DNA from: a virus
DNA: 35,161 nt
Reading direction: 5' to 3' (one strand)
IMG/VR virus record: IMGVR_UViG_3300042731_005260
Span: 1-35,161 of that record
The notes under the pieces: model-generated
Databases searched by the model: none
What the model was told of the DNA's origin: nothing
The model's input: the letters and a program-made list of their open reading frames with translations, nothing else
Part shown: positions 8,485 to 16,310 of the stretch, one piece after another
How positions within the stretch are numbered: the stretch's first letter is position 1
Layout: every line of letters begins with the position of its first letter
Translations under genes and position numbers: made by a program

Positions 8485-11295
8485 ATGTCAACCGTTGACG
8501 TTCTTCGACCGGTGTCCACGCGGTTCGCTGGCGCTGGGACTGCGGTCGGTGGCGGTACCCTCCACGGTGTCACCTCTGATGATAACGATGGGACGTACAT
8601 CGATTTTGATGTTGTCGACCACGGGGACAACTGGAGTCTCCGTCTCGAACCGCACACTCCAGCTGCGGGGTACGGCAGACATCAAATCCGCGGCAGGATC
8701 CGCGCACAGTGTGACGCGGGAACCTGTAGCGAAGACATCGACCTTGGCCGTGGTATCAGCGATTACGTTGAATACCAGGGCGTCAGCCTAGATGATTCGT
8801 TTGACGAATACGCTACCCCGTGGTATCAAAATTCTGACTTCGGACTTGATGTATCCGGCGCTCTTTCAGACCTCAACATCGGCGGGGGCTGGCCGAAATA
8901 CGAGGATGGAGCTACCGAGGTATACACCTCGGAGTGTTACGTTGACATCGACTGTCGGCAGCAACCCACATACACTGCCGAGGTTCGGGATGCGGCAGGT
9001 GTCGATCAGTCAGGTGGGACCATCACCGACACCAACAAACCGGTACTGTACTTCGGCGGGGTAGCTTACGACGGACTACCCCCGTTTGATTGGGCTGTCG
9101 AGATCAGTCAATCCGGATCCACGGTGTACGCCGAATCCGGTTCGGGGGAGCCACCCGAGCAAGTGACCTTGGAATCAGGACTGTACAACGGGACGTACAC
9201 CATTACGTTTTCCGTACAGTCAACGATTCGCGGTGTTGACCAGTTCGAAAGCGAGCAAGTCACCACTGTAACGATCAACAACACAACACCACCCCCATCA
9301 CCCCCTCTGGTCACGGTAACCGAACAGTTCGGCGGGTACCTGGTGGAGTGGTCTGATCCAGGTGGGCAACCGTGGGATGACGGCAGTGTTGTTGCCGAGG
9401 TGTGGCGGGAAGACTGTACTGGCAATCGACGTATCGCTACCATCCCTGACGGACTCAACGGTTCGTACCTCGATCTCGCGATACCGCAACTTGACCCGCA
9501 GCCATCGCAGGTGGCCGGTGTTTGTGAGACCGTGTCCGACGCGTGCGACATTACGTACCGGGTCCGTTATTGGGGTTACGTCTCCGAGCTGGTGGAGCTG
9601 CCTAGTAACCTGCCGGATGACCTGATTCTCGCGTGGCCTGGTTCGGAAGCATCGATCCCAGCCGGATGGTCCCGCGTGGCAGCCCTCGACAGCTACTACC
9701 TCCGCGGGTCTTCCGATGTCATCGCTCCCGTAGCGACCGGGGGGAGTGATACACACACCCACACCACGCCCGGCCACATGCATGTGATCGGGGACCATTA
9801 CCACACGTTGGGCGGGTACACCGGATCGAGTAGTTCCGGCACGATCAGTGCGCGATTCAACGGCGCGTCAGAGCCACAGGCCAACCAACCCCACTACCAC
9901 TCGCTTCCTGCCATAACTTGGGGTCAATACGCCCAGCACTCCGGTATCACCTCCCCTGGAACATCCAGCGCGGACAACCTTCCCCCGACCCGTGACGTTC
10001 TCTGGATCGAGAATGACGGTGCTCGAACTGAGTACCCGATCGGCGCTCTCGGATGGTCCACGGAAGATGTTTCCGGGTGGGTGGATGATGTGGACAGCTA
10101 CAGCCGGTTTCTTCGGGGTGCTGATGTCGGTGACCCCGGTGGGGTGAACTCCGGAGCGAGCACGCACACGCACACGGTTGACTCACACATACACACCGGG
10201 TTTGACCACACCCACACCGTGGACAATACTGGGCTGAGTCTGCCAGTTGGGGTTAACGCTGGTTACGGCGTGTCCTATCCGAAATGGCTTGCTCGCCACA
10301 CCCACCCCCTGACCGCTGGGAGTGGGTGGACGGGAAACCTTGTAGCGGCTGGTGGCGGAACCACCGGGAGCGCCAACCACGAGCCTTCGAACCGCAGACT
10401 CAGAGTCCTCCGAAACACCGGAGGTGGGGTTCAGACCAGAATCATCGGGGTGTACCTCGGGGACGTGGCGAGTCTTGATCCATTGCTAACGTTGTGCGAT
10501 GGGTCAGACGGTACCCCGGACATGAGGAATCGATTCTGTCGTGACAATGGATCGAGCTCTGTTAACAGCACCGGTGGGGCGAGCACCCACTCACACACCA
10601 CCGGAACACACACCCACGATATTCCAGCTCACTATCACACCATCGCGGTCGGTGCTTCTGGCAGCGTGAGTTTTACCGCTCCGAGTTGGGGTGACCTCGG
10701 GTACAGTCCAACGACCGGCCACACCCATTCAGCGGGAAACACCGCCACCACGAAACCAAGCATCTCCAGTGATGGGAGTGGCGACACCGACACTGTTAAC
10801 CATGTTCCCTCGTACCACGAGGTTCACTTCGTCAGATTGGATGGATCGATCAGTGTCACCCCGCTCGCTGTCCCTGAGCTAAGGGTGTCTGAGTTCGCCG
10901 AAGTTACGGTCCAGTCGTTCACTTATGGTGACGGATTGGACCGGCTCACCGATGGCTCTCGGATCGTGGCACTAGCAACAAACCGGGAGTATGTGTTCCC
11001 GAGGCTGGTTGTTGACTCGGTCCCCATCTCCGGTGGCCTCCACACGGTGGCCACTACACCGTCCGGGGAAGACGTTGCGCTGTCGATCGGGGTGGAGGGT
11101 GTACCGGCTATCGATGACTTGGAAGACCTGTTGTCTGTTGGTCTTGTGTACTTTTCGCCGGTCGGTGGGACACCGGGTTGGTACGCTCCAAGCGACTGGT
11201 CTGTAAACGCACCCACACCAGGTGTCAAGGTTCTTCAAGCGCGACTTGTTCGGCAGGATTGGCCGACGGTTGCCGATCCGTCCGAGTATCTGTGA
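8485..11295 (+). CDS. Paralogous large minor tail protein with HxH modules
   Basis: Starts one base after the previous gene; 936 aa. The N-terminus (MSTVDVLRPVST ... GTLHGVTSDDNDGT) parallels that of the preceding protein. The middle 'DLILAWPGSEASIPAGWSR' strand and the histidine runs (THTHTTPGHMHVIGDHYH, THTHTVDSHIHTGFDHTH, THSHTTGTHTHDIPAHYH) repeat its three-module plan. The concanavalin-like part is absent, and the end (about 800-936) corresponds to the final domain of the first protein. The pair most likely arose by tandem duplication with divergence, giving two fibre or tip proteins with different ligand surfaces. Function is inferred from the shared modules and position. Confidence 0.75.
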   Translation: MSTVDVLRPVSTRFAGAGTAVGGGTLHGVTSDDNDGTYIDFDVVDHGDNWSLRLEPHTPAAGYGRHQIRGRIRAQCDAGTCSEDIDLGRGISDYVEYQGVSLDDSFDEYATPWYQNSDFGLDVSGALSDLNIGGGWPKYEDGATEVYTSECYVDIDCRQQPTYTAEVRDAAGVDQSGGTITDTNKPVLYFGGVAYDGLPPFDWAVEISQSGSTVYAESGSGEPPEQVTLESGLYNGTYTITFSVQSTIRGVDQFESEQVTTVTINNTTPPPSPPLVTVTEQFGGYLVEWSDPGGQPWDDGSVVAEVWREDCTGNRRIATIPDGLNGSYLDLAIPQLDPQPSQVAGVCETVSDACDITYRVRYWGYVSELVELPSNLPDDLILAWPGSEASIPAGWSRVAALDSYYLRGSSDVIAPVATGGSDTHTHTTPGHMHVIGDHYHTLGGYTGSSSSGTISARFNGASEPQANQPHYHSLPAITWGQYAQHSGITSPGTSSADNLPPTRDVLWIENDGARTEYPIGALGWSTEDVSGWVDDVDSYSRFLRGADVGDPGGVNSGASTHTHTVDSHIHTGFDHTHTVDNTGLSLPVGVNAGYGVSYPKWLARHTHPLTAGSGWTGNLVAAGGGTTGSANHEPSNRRLRVLRNTGGGVQTRIIGVYLGDVASLDPLLTLCDGSDGTPDMRNRFCRDNGSSSVNSTGGASTHSHTTGTHTHDIPAHYHTIAVGASGSVSFTAPSWGDLGYSPTTGHTHSAGNTATTKPSISSDGSGDTDTVNHVPSYHEVHFVRLDGSISVTPLAVPELRVSEFAEVTVQSFTYGDGLDRLTDGSRIVALATNREYVFPRLVVDSVPISGGLHTVATTPSGEDVALSIGVEGVPAIDDLEDLLSVGLVYFSPVGGTPGWYAPSDWSVNAPTPGVKVLQARLVRQDWPTVADPSEYL

Positions 11296-11304
11296 GGGCT
11301 CGAC

Positions 11305-12384
11305 ATGGTCTCTGTATTCCCGAGTGCGAGGCACCAGGCCGCATTGTCGACCCCGACCGGTTATCGTCGATGGTCCCGGTACGTGTTTTTTCGTGGTGGA
11401 ACATCGTTGGAGTTGGAGCCGGTTTCCGGGAGCTTCACGCAGGATGCGAGACGTGCCGGACGCTGGAACGGGAAGCTTTCGTTTGTCGGGGACAACATCA
11501 TTCCGAACGGTCCGCAGGACATCCTCACCCCGTTCGGGACGCGGGTTTCTGTGGAACTTGGGTTGGAGCTACTAGACGGTTCGATTTCGTACATCCCGTA
11601 TGGGGTTTACGAGATCTCATCGTCCAGTGTGAAGACTTCGGCTGGCAGTCGATCTGTCAGTGTCTCGCTGGCCGACATATCTGGGAGGGTTGATCGATAC
11701 CGGTTCGAAAGCCCGTACACGGTGGCGAGCGGATCCGATCTGTCGGACGTGGTGAACAACGTCATCTCGAACAGGACCGGTGTCTACCCTGGTGTTGTTT
11801 CCACGGGTGTCACCACAGGTGCTGCAAGGGTGTTTGGACTCGAAACGGGGACCGGACCGTGGAAAGAGCTTATTGACGTCCTTGACAGTTTCAGCCGTAC
11901 CGTGTGGTACAACAGGTCAGGGTCGATCGCTATCGGAACCGTGAACCCGGATACCGATCTGGCGTACCCGGCGGGACCTATGATTGATCTCAGCGTTGAT
12001 TTCGACGACCGTCCACCGAACGTCATCGTTGCCCGTGGGGAAGGGCAGGGGGATGACGTCCCGGTACAGGCGGTTGTGGTAGACGACGAACCGTCTTCTC
12101 CGACGTACGCGGGACCTGCGGGCAGCCCTGGATCCAGCCCGTACGGGCGAGTGACGTACTACTACTCTTCGCCACTGATCAAGACGTCAAGTCAGGCTGC
12201 CAGTGCAGCCCGGACGATCCTGGACAGATACCGGGGTCAAGGTGCTACGTACGCCATGACGTGTCCGTATGACCCGACCATTGATGCCGATGATGTGATC
12301 AACTTCAACGGGACCAACTTCGTTGTGGACGCTGTCACGGTGGACATCACGGGGTCCACCGGTCTACAAGTAAGGAAACTGTGA
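11305..12384 (+). CDS. DUF5047-like minor tail / baseplate hub protein
   Basis: The 359-aa protein starts at ATG 11305. It has an N-terminal beta domain around 'GSFTQDARRAGRWNGKLSF' and 'FGTRVSVELGLEL', a central 'VVNNVISNRTGVYPG' region, and a C-terminal domain ending 'ARTILDRYRGQGATYAMTCPYDPTIDADDVI'. This layout fits the Streptomyces phage DUF5047 minor tail proteins, which are related in fold to tail hub (gp27/gpD-like) proteins. It would sit at the tail tip and connect tube and fibres. The TGA stop overlaps the ATG of the next gene. Confidence 0.7.
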   Translation: MVSVFPSARHQAALSTPTGYRRWSRYVFFRGGTSLELEPVSGSFTQDARRAGRWNGKLSFVGDNIIPNGPQDILTPFGTRVSVELGLELLDGSISYIPYGVYEISSSSVKTSAGSRSVSVSLADISGRVDRYRFESPYTVASGSDLSDVVNNVISNRTGVYPGVVSTGVTTGAARVFGLETGTGPWKELIDVLDSFSRTVWYNRSGSIAIGTVNPDTDLAYPAGPMIDLSVDFDDRPPNVIVARGEGQGDDVPVQAVVVDDEPSSPTYAGPAGSPGSSPYGRVTYYYSSPLIKTSSQAASAARTILDRYRGQGATYAMTCPYDPTIDADDVINFNGTNFVVDAVTVDITGSTGLQVRKL

Positions 12385-12878
12385 TGGATGCGACCAGGAT
12401 GGTTCAGCGGCTGTTTCCGGACAGCGGCGGGGTTGGAGACGTCACGTTACGGAAGATGACGGTCGACACGGTCAACGCTGATGGCACGGTAGATCTCACC
12501 TCGGGGGATACAACCGTCCCGAACGTGGCGAGGCTTGATTCGTCGATCGTGTTCGCTGGAGACAGCGTCCAGGTACTCGCAGCCCGCGGGCAGCTCCTGG
12601 TACTTGGGTCCGTGGCGACAGCTGGTACCCGGCGGGTGGTTGGGCGGGTACAGATCACCCCGGTGGCCAGCACCCCGACCAGTGCCGTTGTCACGTACCC
12701 TGCGCTACGGGGTACCGGCACGATCGCAGGTTTCACGACGATCAACAGTATTGCTCCTGGAAGCGCGGTGATCGCAACCGCAATCACTGGACTTGGAAGC
12801 ACGTCTGCAACGGTGTGGGTGTACCGGACCAACACAGTGGCCACGTATGTGTTTTACAGTGTGGAGAGGGTTACATGA
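12384..12878 (+). CDS. OB-fold tail tip protein
   Basis: The 164-aa product starts at ATG 12384 inside the preceding stop; a GTG at 12381 is in frame one codon before. Residues 25-75 (MTVDTVNADGTVDLTSG ... VFAGDSVQVLAARG ... LVLGSV) show the alternating-strand pattern of the OB-fold domains found in baseplate hub and spike proteins. The C-terminal half is a second beta domain rich in A, T and V. It probably forms part of the tail tip with the DUF5047-like protein. No enzyme motif is visible. Confidence 0.55.
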   Translation: MDATRMVQRLFPDSGGVGDVTLRKMTVDTVNADGTVDLTSGDTTVPNVARLDSSIVFAGDSVQVLAARGQLLVLGSVATAGTRRVVGRVQITPVASTPTSAVVTYPALRGTGTIAGFTTINSIAPGSAVIATAITGLGSTSATVWVYRTNTVATYVFYSVERVT

Positions 12879-13165
12879 ACGCGAGGATTTGGAATCGTCG
12901 GGGGGAGCCGATCGTGGATCGGGAGCGACCACTTCCTTTGTCGAAGTTTCAAGACAATGATGGTCATTGGTTGGATGCTGACCGGTGGCCGTCAATCGGG
13001 GCTATCCTCGTGTGCACCAACGATCAATGCTCGTTCGCAGGTCAAGAGATCCCGGCTCAGCTTGGCGAGAATGTTGACGGCCGGTACATCTCACGCTGTG
13101 GAGTGTGCGGGTGCGAGACGTCGCGCTATCACCTCCTTATGGGCGACGACGCGGTCATGGCGTGA
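12875..13165 (+). CDS. Small zinc-ribbon protein at the end of the tail operon
   Basis: The 96-aa product starts at ATG 12875 with a four-base ATGA overlap to the previous gene. Two cysteine knuckles, CTNDQC (about residues 47-52) and CGVCGC (75-80), suggest a single zinc-ribbon fold. The rest is hydrophilic with no membrane segment. It is the last gene before a strong terminator. Function is unknown; a structural role or a nucleic-acid-binding accessory are both possible. Confidence 0.6.
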   Translation: MNARIWNRRGEPIVDRERPLPLSKFQDNDGHWLDADRWPSIGAILVCTNDQCSFAGQEIPAQLGENVDGRYISRCGVCGCETSRYHLLMGDDAVMA

Positions 13166-13171
13166 ACACAG

Positions 13172-13210
13172 AAAATACCCCCGAGATGACAACCATCTCG
13201 GGGGTATTTT
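13172..13210. terminator. Bidirectional terminator, 17-bp stem
   Basis: Perfect inverted repeat 13172-13188 / 13194-13210 with a 5-nt loop. The A-tract on the left and T-tract on the right make it intrinsic in both directions. It ends the rightward tail operon (stop at 13165) and the leftward small-gene operon (stop at 13217). Confidence 0.92.
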
Positions 13211-13216
13211 TGTGCG

Positions 13217-13570
13217 CTATATCCAGCACGTGTTCCTAGATGGGTGGACGTACTTACCCGGCCAGCACGCGGAGACTGGCATTGTGAATGTTAGGGCATC
13301 CGGGAGTCCCAACTTTCGGAGTTCCAGGGTATCCCCGTTCCGCGCTACCACTATGAACAGCGAGTCCGACCCATCGATGAGCCGGACAACACCGTCATTT
13401 TCCGGCTCCCCGATGACCGGGGGCCGGTAGGGTTGCGGGTTGAAGTTTTTGAACAGGTCCTCTCGCAGGTATCCGGGACAGAAGAATCTGCCGCCGAAAG
13501 ACCGAGATGTATAGGCTGCCCAGAAATTATTTCCGTGGACTGCGCAACACCTGATAACTCTTCCGTCCAT
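13217..13570 (-). CDS. Hypothetical protein
   Basis: The 117-aa protein starts at ATG 13570, overlapping the stop of the gene upstream; a longer version from GTG 13624 would run through that gene and has no better ribosome-binding site. It contains 'CCAVHGNNFWAAYTS', 'FFCPGYLREDLF' and a C-terminal 'TFTMPVSACWPGKYVHP'. Four to five cysteines may bind a metal. It is third in a leftward operon led by the HTH-like gene at 13774. I do not recognise the family. Confidence 0.6.
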   Translation of the reverse strand: MDGRVIRCCAVHGNNFWAAYTSRSFGGRFFCPGYLREDLFKNFNPQPYRPPVIGEPENDGVVRLIDGSDSLFIVVARNGDTLELRKLGLPDALTFTMPVSACWPGKYVHPSRNTCWI

Positions 13571-13758
13571 CACCTGCGACCCCTGTTCTTTTCGCCGATG
13601 TGTCCAACGTGCCAAGAAAGGCACTGAATGCAGAAATAGGTGTTCGTCTTTCGGAGGGGGCTACCGAGTCTTACAAGCTCCCTCCGGTGCTTCTCTGCTT
13701 CAGTCTGTGTTGCATGTCGTCTCTTTCTCGCACATTTTCGTAGGTATCCGGCACTCAT
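13570..13758 (-). CDS. Small zinc-ribbon-like protein
   Basis: The 62-aa basic protein starts at ATG 13758 with GAGAGGAGG about 8 nt upstream. The pattern 'KCARKRRHATQTEAEKH ... YFCIQCLSWHVGHI' (a lysine/arginine helix, then CxxC and WHxGH) is common in small phage proteins that look like a one-knuckle nucleic-acid-binding module. The TGA stop overlaps the next start. Its function is unknown. Confidence 0.65.
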   Translation of the reverse strand: MSAGYLRKCARKRRHATQTEAEKHRRELVRLGSPLRKTNTYFCIQCLSWHVGHIGEKNRGRR

Positions 13759-13773
13759 GCCGGTCGCCTCCTC

Positions 13774-13977
13774 TCAGAAGAGTTCATCCATGGTTTCGTC
13801 CATCACACGTTCTTGTGCGATGGACCCCCTGCGGGTAAGCCCGTGTCCCGGTCCAATCAACCCGAGGTCTATGAGTTCTTGTAACACCGGTTCCGGTGTC
13901 CTTGGGTCAACTGTGGCACCCTGTCGATGGGTGCCACAGTTGATCAGCACCCGTCTTGCTCGATCACTCAACTTCAT
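13774..13977 (-). CDS. Small winged-helix-like regulator, leaderless mRNA
   Basis: The 67-aa protein (MKLSDRARRVLINCGTHR ... VLQELIDLGLIGPGHGLTRRGS) has the helix-helix-hairpin order of a small winged helix, with 'LIDLGLI...LTRRG' as the recognition helix and wing. ATG 13977 begins 6 nt after the -10 of the promoter at 13984, so the mRNA should start at the start codon; GTG 13983 abuts the -10 and is unlikely. Divergent from the 14083 gene, it is a fair candidate for a regulator of that intergenic region. Confidence 0.6.
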   Translation of the reverse strand: MKLSDRARRVLINCGTHRQGATVDPRTPEPVLQELIDLGLIGPGHGLTRRGSIAQERVMDETMDELF

Positions 13978-13983
13978 GATCAC

Positions 13984-14012
13984 ACTTTACAGTCACGCCG
14001 TGAAGGTGTCAA
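13984..14012 (-). promoter_or_regulatory. Early-type promoter (TTGACA-17-TAAAGT)
   Basis: The -35 TTGACA occupies 14012-14007 and the -10 TAAAGT 13989-13984, with exactly 17 bp between. The spacer ends in CGGCGTGACTG, a variant of the shared element. It faces the leaderless gene starting at 13977 and is back to back with the promoter at 14025. Confidence 0.85.
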
Positions 14013-14024
14013 CCTCCGGACGTA

Positions 14025-14053
14025 TTGACACACTAGCGGCATGACTGTAAGGT
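14025..14053 (+). promoter_or_regulatory. Early-type promoter (TTGACA-17-TAAGGT)
   Basis: The -35 TTGACA is at 14025-14030 and the -10 TAAGGT at 14048-14053. The spacer ends CGGCATGACTG. It drives the two rightward genes at 14083 and 14403. The two divergent -35 boxes are only 12 bp apart, so one repressor could shut both. Confidence 0.85.
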
Positions 14054-14082
14054 GTTGCCTACGTCAACAGGAGGGAAGAGAC

Positions 14083-14406
14083 ATGGCGCAAGTCTCCGGT
14101 TCAATCACGCTAGAAACCGGCCACCTGGAATACATGGTGGCTAAAGACGTGGCGGAAGCACTTGCCCCGATCTTTTCCAGGATCGCTCCGATCCTGGAAA
14201 GGATCGAGGCAGCGGCTACGGGTGAGACTGCGGGGGGGAACATACCCCCGCAAGCTCTTGGATCCCGGGAGGCGGTACGGGTGGTTTCTGGCCACCTTCC
14301 CGCGGGGGTTGGCTCCGTCGCCTGCCCCGTCCCGGACGATGTGGCTAACCACCTGGTGCGTCGTCTTGCGGAGAGCGGCTACCTGATTGTGAAGGTGGCG
14401 CAATGA
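14083..14406 (+). CDS. Hypothetical protein, first gene of a two-gene operon
   Basis: The 107-aa protein starts at ATG 14083, preceded by an AGGAGGG site; an in-frame ATG at 14041 lies within the promoter. It has a central helix 'VAEALAPIFSRIAPILERIE', a proline/glycine-rich linker, and a C-terminal 'PDDVANHLVRRLAESGYLIV' helix-strand unit. No family is recognised. It overlaps the next gene by ATGA. It is likely an early protein. Confidence 0.7.
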   Translation: MAQVSGSITLETGHLEYMVAKDVAEALAPIFSRIAPILERIEAAATGETAGGNIPPQALGSREAVRVVSGHLPAGVGSVACPVPDDVANHLVRRLAESGYLIVKVAQ

Positions 14407-14819
14407 GTTGGAAGTTCTTGGATGACTCCATCCCATCGGAGTGCCCACCGCTCCCGGATGACTTCAGGGCCGGTAGTGAGGTTATCATCAGGGATATTTA
14501 CGGATCTTACCCGGGAACAGTGATCGCTGTTGGCCGGGTGTGGGTCAAAGTGGAAGCGAACGGGTCCTCTGGCTCTGGCTCTGGGATTGTGCGCCGGTTC
14601 CGCCTAGACACGCAGGAGGATGAGTCGAACCGGGGGACACCTGGATACTTCCGGACTCCGGAACAACAACGGTTCTTCGAGTCGCAAGCCGACGCTGCGA
14701 AATACCTCCACACTATCGGTGTCCGGATGGAGTACGGGACACCGATGCTACAGGGGAAGGTGCTTGAACTCGCCAGACTGATCCACGGGTCGGGGCTGGT
14801 GCCGAACGTCGAACCGTAG
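14403..14819 (+). CDS. Hypothetical beta-barrel plus helical protein
   Basis: The 138-aa product starts at ATG 14403, four-base overlap with the gene before. Residues 20-70 (FRAGSEVIIRDIYG ... GTVIAVGRVWVKVEA ... RRFRLDTQ) look like a small SH3-like barrel with a GSSGSGSG loop. Residues 80-130 are helical (TPEQQRFFESQADAAKYL). Proteins with this 'RRFRLDTQ' barrel occur widely in actinophages with no known role. The TAG stop lies inside the left arm of the 65-bp palindrome. Confidence 0.65.
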   Translation: MSWKFLDDSIPSECPPLPDDFRAGSEVIIRDIYGSYPGTVIAVGRVWVKVEANGSSGSGSGIVRRFRLDTQEDESNRGTPGYFRTPEQQRFFESQADAAKYLHTIGVRMEYGTPMLQGKVLELARLIHGSGLVPNVEP

Positions 14820-14879
14820 CCACACAGAGAAAGACCGCACCTGTTGTGAACAGGTGCGGTCTTTCTCTGTGTGGCTACG
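14815..14879. terminator. 65-bp perfect palindrome, bidirectional terminator
   Basis: The arms 14815-14845 and 14849-14879 are perfect reverse complements of 31 bases around a 3-nt GTG loop. Each arm contains CGTAG, so the symmetric element supplies the TAG stop codon of both convergent genes (14403-14819 plus, 14875-15069 minus). A/T bases in the arms (AGAAAGA/TCTTTCT) give a U-containing stretch in either direction. It should fold to a long RNA duplex that RNase III could cut. Confidence 0.93.
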
Positions 14880-15069
14880 TACCCCGCTTGACGGGTGTGT
14901 TGGCTGCCGCAATAGCCGGCAACCCGAACCCGAGTGCCGCCCCGAGCACACCGACCCACAACCCGGCCGTGCTGTCGTCCAGCAGCCCGTACGACACCAG
15001 CAGCGGCACCGCAGCCATGCCGACCCGGTACATCCACGCTCGGACCGGTTGGGAAAAGATCTTACCCAT
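14875..15069 (-). CDS. Holin-like small membrane protein
   Basis: The 64-aa protein starts at ATG 15069. It has a short basic N-terminus (SQPVRAWMYRV), one hydrophobic segment 'GMAAVPLLVSYGLL' and a second 'GLWVGVLGAALGFGLPAIAAA', then a charged end. Small actinophage holins and holin-like proteins have this two-helix plan. A holin would permeabilise the membrane at lysis. No endolysin is seen nearby, so the assignment stays tentative; another small membrane protein is possible. Confidence 0.55.
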   Translation of the reverse strand: MGKIFSQPVRAWMYRVGMAAVPLLVSYGLLDDSTAGLWVGVLGAALGFGLPAIAAANTPVKRGT

Positions 15070-15072
15070 CTG

Positions 15073-15261
15073 TCACCTTCTCCGAGCTGCCCTGGTTCGG
15101 GCAGCCTTACGTGCCATCCTGGACCGTCCGGCTCTGGTACGGCCAGCGTTCGCGATGCGGGCAGCCTTGCGCTTGCTGGCACCCTTCCTGCGGAGTGCCT
15201 TGTACGCCCGGTGTCTGCCAGGTGCGACGTAGCCTTTCTTCCCACCAGCACTGCTCACCAT
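15073..15261 (-). CDS. Very basic small protein with SKxKAARIAN motif
   Basis: The 62-aa protein starts at ATG 15261, preceded by GGAGGTGA. Almost half of the residues are R or K. The core 'AYKALRRKGASKRKAARIANA' matches a small actinobacterial/actinophage family (DUF7218-like) of unknown role. The remainder is an Arg/Ala helix likely to bind nucleic acid. It precedes the holin-like gene by 3 nt. A weak possible promoter (TATAGG near 15275) lies upstream, after the terminator at 15304. Confidence 0.6.
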   Translation of the reverse strand: MVSSAGGKKGYVAPGRHRAYKALRRKGASKRKAARIANAGRTRAGRSRMARKAARTRAARRR

Positions 15262-15303
15262 GGGGTCACCTCCGCCCCTATACTGTCAGTGCCACTACAC
15301 ACG

Positions 15304-15338
15304 GCAGAACCCCCCGAGACACTGTCTCGGGGGGTTCT
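15304..15338. terminator. Bidirectional terminator, 17-bp stem
   Basis: The arms 15304-15320 and 15322-15338 are perfect complements around a single C, each with CAGAACCCCCCGAGACA or its complement. In DNA this is a near-continuous palindrome; an RNA hairpin would open a few inner pairs. It separates the gene ending at 15341 from the basic-protein/holin pair. Confidence 0.85.
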
Positions 15339-15340
15339 GT

Positions 15341-15511
15341 TCAGTACGCCGCTCGCAGGGTCCGCCTGGTTTCCCGGCGGAACCGCCGGTTGATGGCTGC
15401 CTTAACGGCGGCCCGTTCCCCAGCTTTCCAGTTGAGATCCCGCTTGTGTGCTACGCAGTCCAGCTCAGTGCCGGACTTGCATGCAGTCTTGAAATTCAGA
15501 ACAAGATCCAT
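15341..15511 (-). CDS. Small basic hypothetical protein
   Basis: The 56-aa protein starts at ATG 15511 with GGGAG 5 nt upstream; longer in-frame versions would start inside the promoter at 15555. The sequence 'FKTACKSGTELDCVAHKRDLNW' followed by 'RAAVKAAINRRFRRETRR' suggests a small strand-helix DNA- or RNA-binding protein with two cysteines. Single-gene transcript: its own early-type promoter upstream and a terminator just downstream. Confidence 0.6.
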   Translation of the reverse strand: MDLVLNFKTACKSGTELDCVAHKRDLNWKAGERAAVKAAINRRFRRETRRTLRAAY

Positions 15512-15554
15512 CTTGGCTCCCACTGTTGAGTTGTTGTCCCCCGTGCTGGAAACA

Positions 15555-15583
15555 ACCTTACAGTGGTGGCTGTGAAGTGTCAA
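15555..15583 (-). promoter_or_regulatory. Early-type promoter (TTGACA-17-TAAGGT)
   Basis: The -35 TTGACA is 15583-15578 and the -10 TAAGGT 15560-15555. The -35 is built on the TGA stop of the upstream gene (T-TGA-CA). The spacer half-element is CAGCCACCACTG, a weak match to the shared palindrome. Confidence 0.82.
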
Positions 15584-15975
15584 CCCGCGGCGATGGCTGA
15601 CAGCACCGCCTCACGGCAACGCTCGTACACCGCGCGTCTCCGCTTGACCTCAACCACCTCGGACATCGGTGCGCCGTCCCGATTGAGCTGGTGAACCCCA
15701 CAATCCATGTCCGCCAAGATTTGTGCGTTGATCGCTAACCACTCTTCCCGGTACGCCCGGTTGGCGATGATGTCACGAAGAGAATTCTTCGTGATCTCGT
15801 CACCAGTCTGCCGGGCTTTCTCCCGGCAGGTCGCGCAGATGTTTCGGTCGGTCGGGTACTCCCGACCAAACCCGATGGCTGGTGCGCCACAGTAGTGACC
15901 GCCGGAGTCATCTGAGATGAAGTTCTGACACTTGCCGAGGTGGATACCGCTGGGATCACCGTAGAAACAGCTCAC
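15580..15975 (-). CDS. Cysteine-containing hypothetical protein
   Basis: The 131-aa protein starts at ATG 15975 (four-base overlap with the gene before). The N-terminal 50 residues hold five cysteines (C3, C16, C29 and a CATC pair at 47-50) in a zinc-finger-like setting: 'GKCQNF', 'HYCGAPA', 'NICATCREKA'. The C-terminal part is helical (SLRDIIANRAYREEW ... VKRRRAVYERCREAVL). Probably a zinc-binding, nucleic-acid-associated protein; the family is not recognised. The stop codon forms part of the -35 of the next promoter. Confidence 0.6.
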   Translation of the reverse strand: MSCFYGDPSGIHLGKCQNFISDDSGGHYCGAPAIGFGREYPTDRNICATCREKARQTGDEITKNSLRDIIANRAYREEWLAINAQILADMDCGVHQLNRDGAPMSEVVEVKRRRAVYERCREAVLSAIAAG

Positions 15976-16310
15976 GGTTGATCTCCCGCCTCATCCTCGT
16001 AGTCCTCGTAACCCTCTTCGAAGAGGACTACGAACATGTACTGTCGACGTATTGTCTGACGCATTGTCAGATATATGATTACTGCGCTACAAGCTGCAAA
16101 AACAGCTGTAATACAGTCGATTACTAGGGGGTAGTTGCCACCCCCGAACTCCCCTAGAAAAGCCCTGGTTATGGCCAGAAGACACACCACGATACTCGCT
16201 GTGAATGCCGCAATAGCTGAACGAACAGTTTTCCGAGCAACAAACAAGATCAGACAAACCAGGTACACAAGACTGAGTACAACAGAGATATTGTCTACAA
16301 GGTTCCTCAT
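15972..16310 (-). CDS. Membrane protein with three predicted helices
   Basis: The 112-aa protein starts at ATG 16310, overlapping the previous stop; a GTG-type extension upstream would lie in the neighbouring gene. Three hydrophobic stretches are clear: 'ISVVLSLVYLVCLILFVA', 'AIAAFTASIVVCLLAIT' and 'LVIDCITAVFAACSAVIIYL'. The C-terminus is acidic (EEGYEDYEDEAGD). It is in an operon of small genes transcribed from the promoter at 16730. Membrane-located early phage proteins of this size often affect superinfection, but nothing here shows that directly. Confidence 0.6.
   Translation of the reverse strand: MRNLVDNISVVLSLVYLVCLILFVARKTVRSAIAAFTASIVVCLLAITRAFLGEFGGGNYPLVIDCITAVFAACSAVIIYLTMRQTIRRQYMFVVLFEEGYEDYEDEAGDQP

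Noticed and set aside
14875-15261. Complete lysis cassette with the holin-like gene
   Set aside because: The neighbour is a small basic protein and no endolysin domain is seen in the window.
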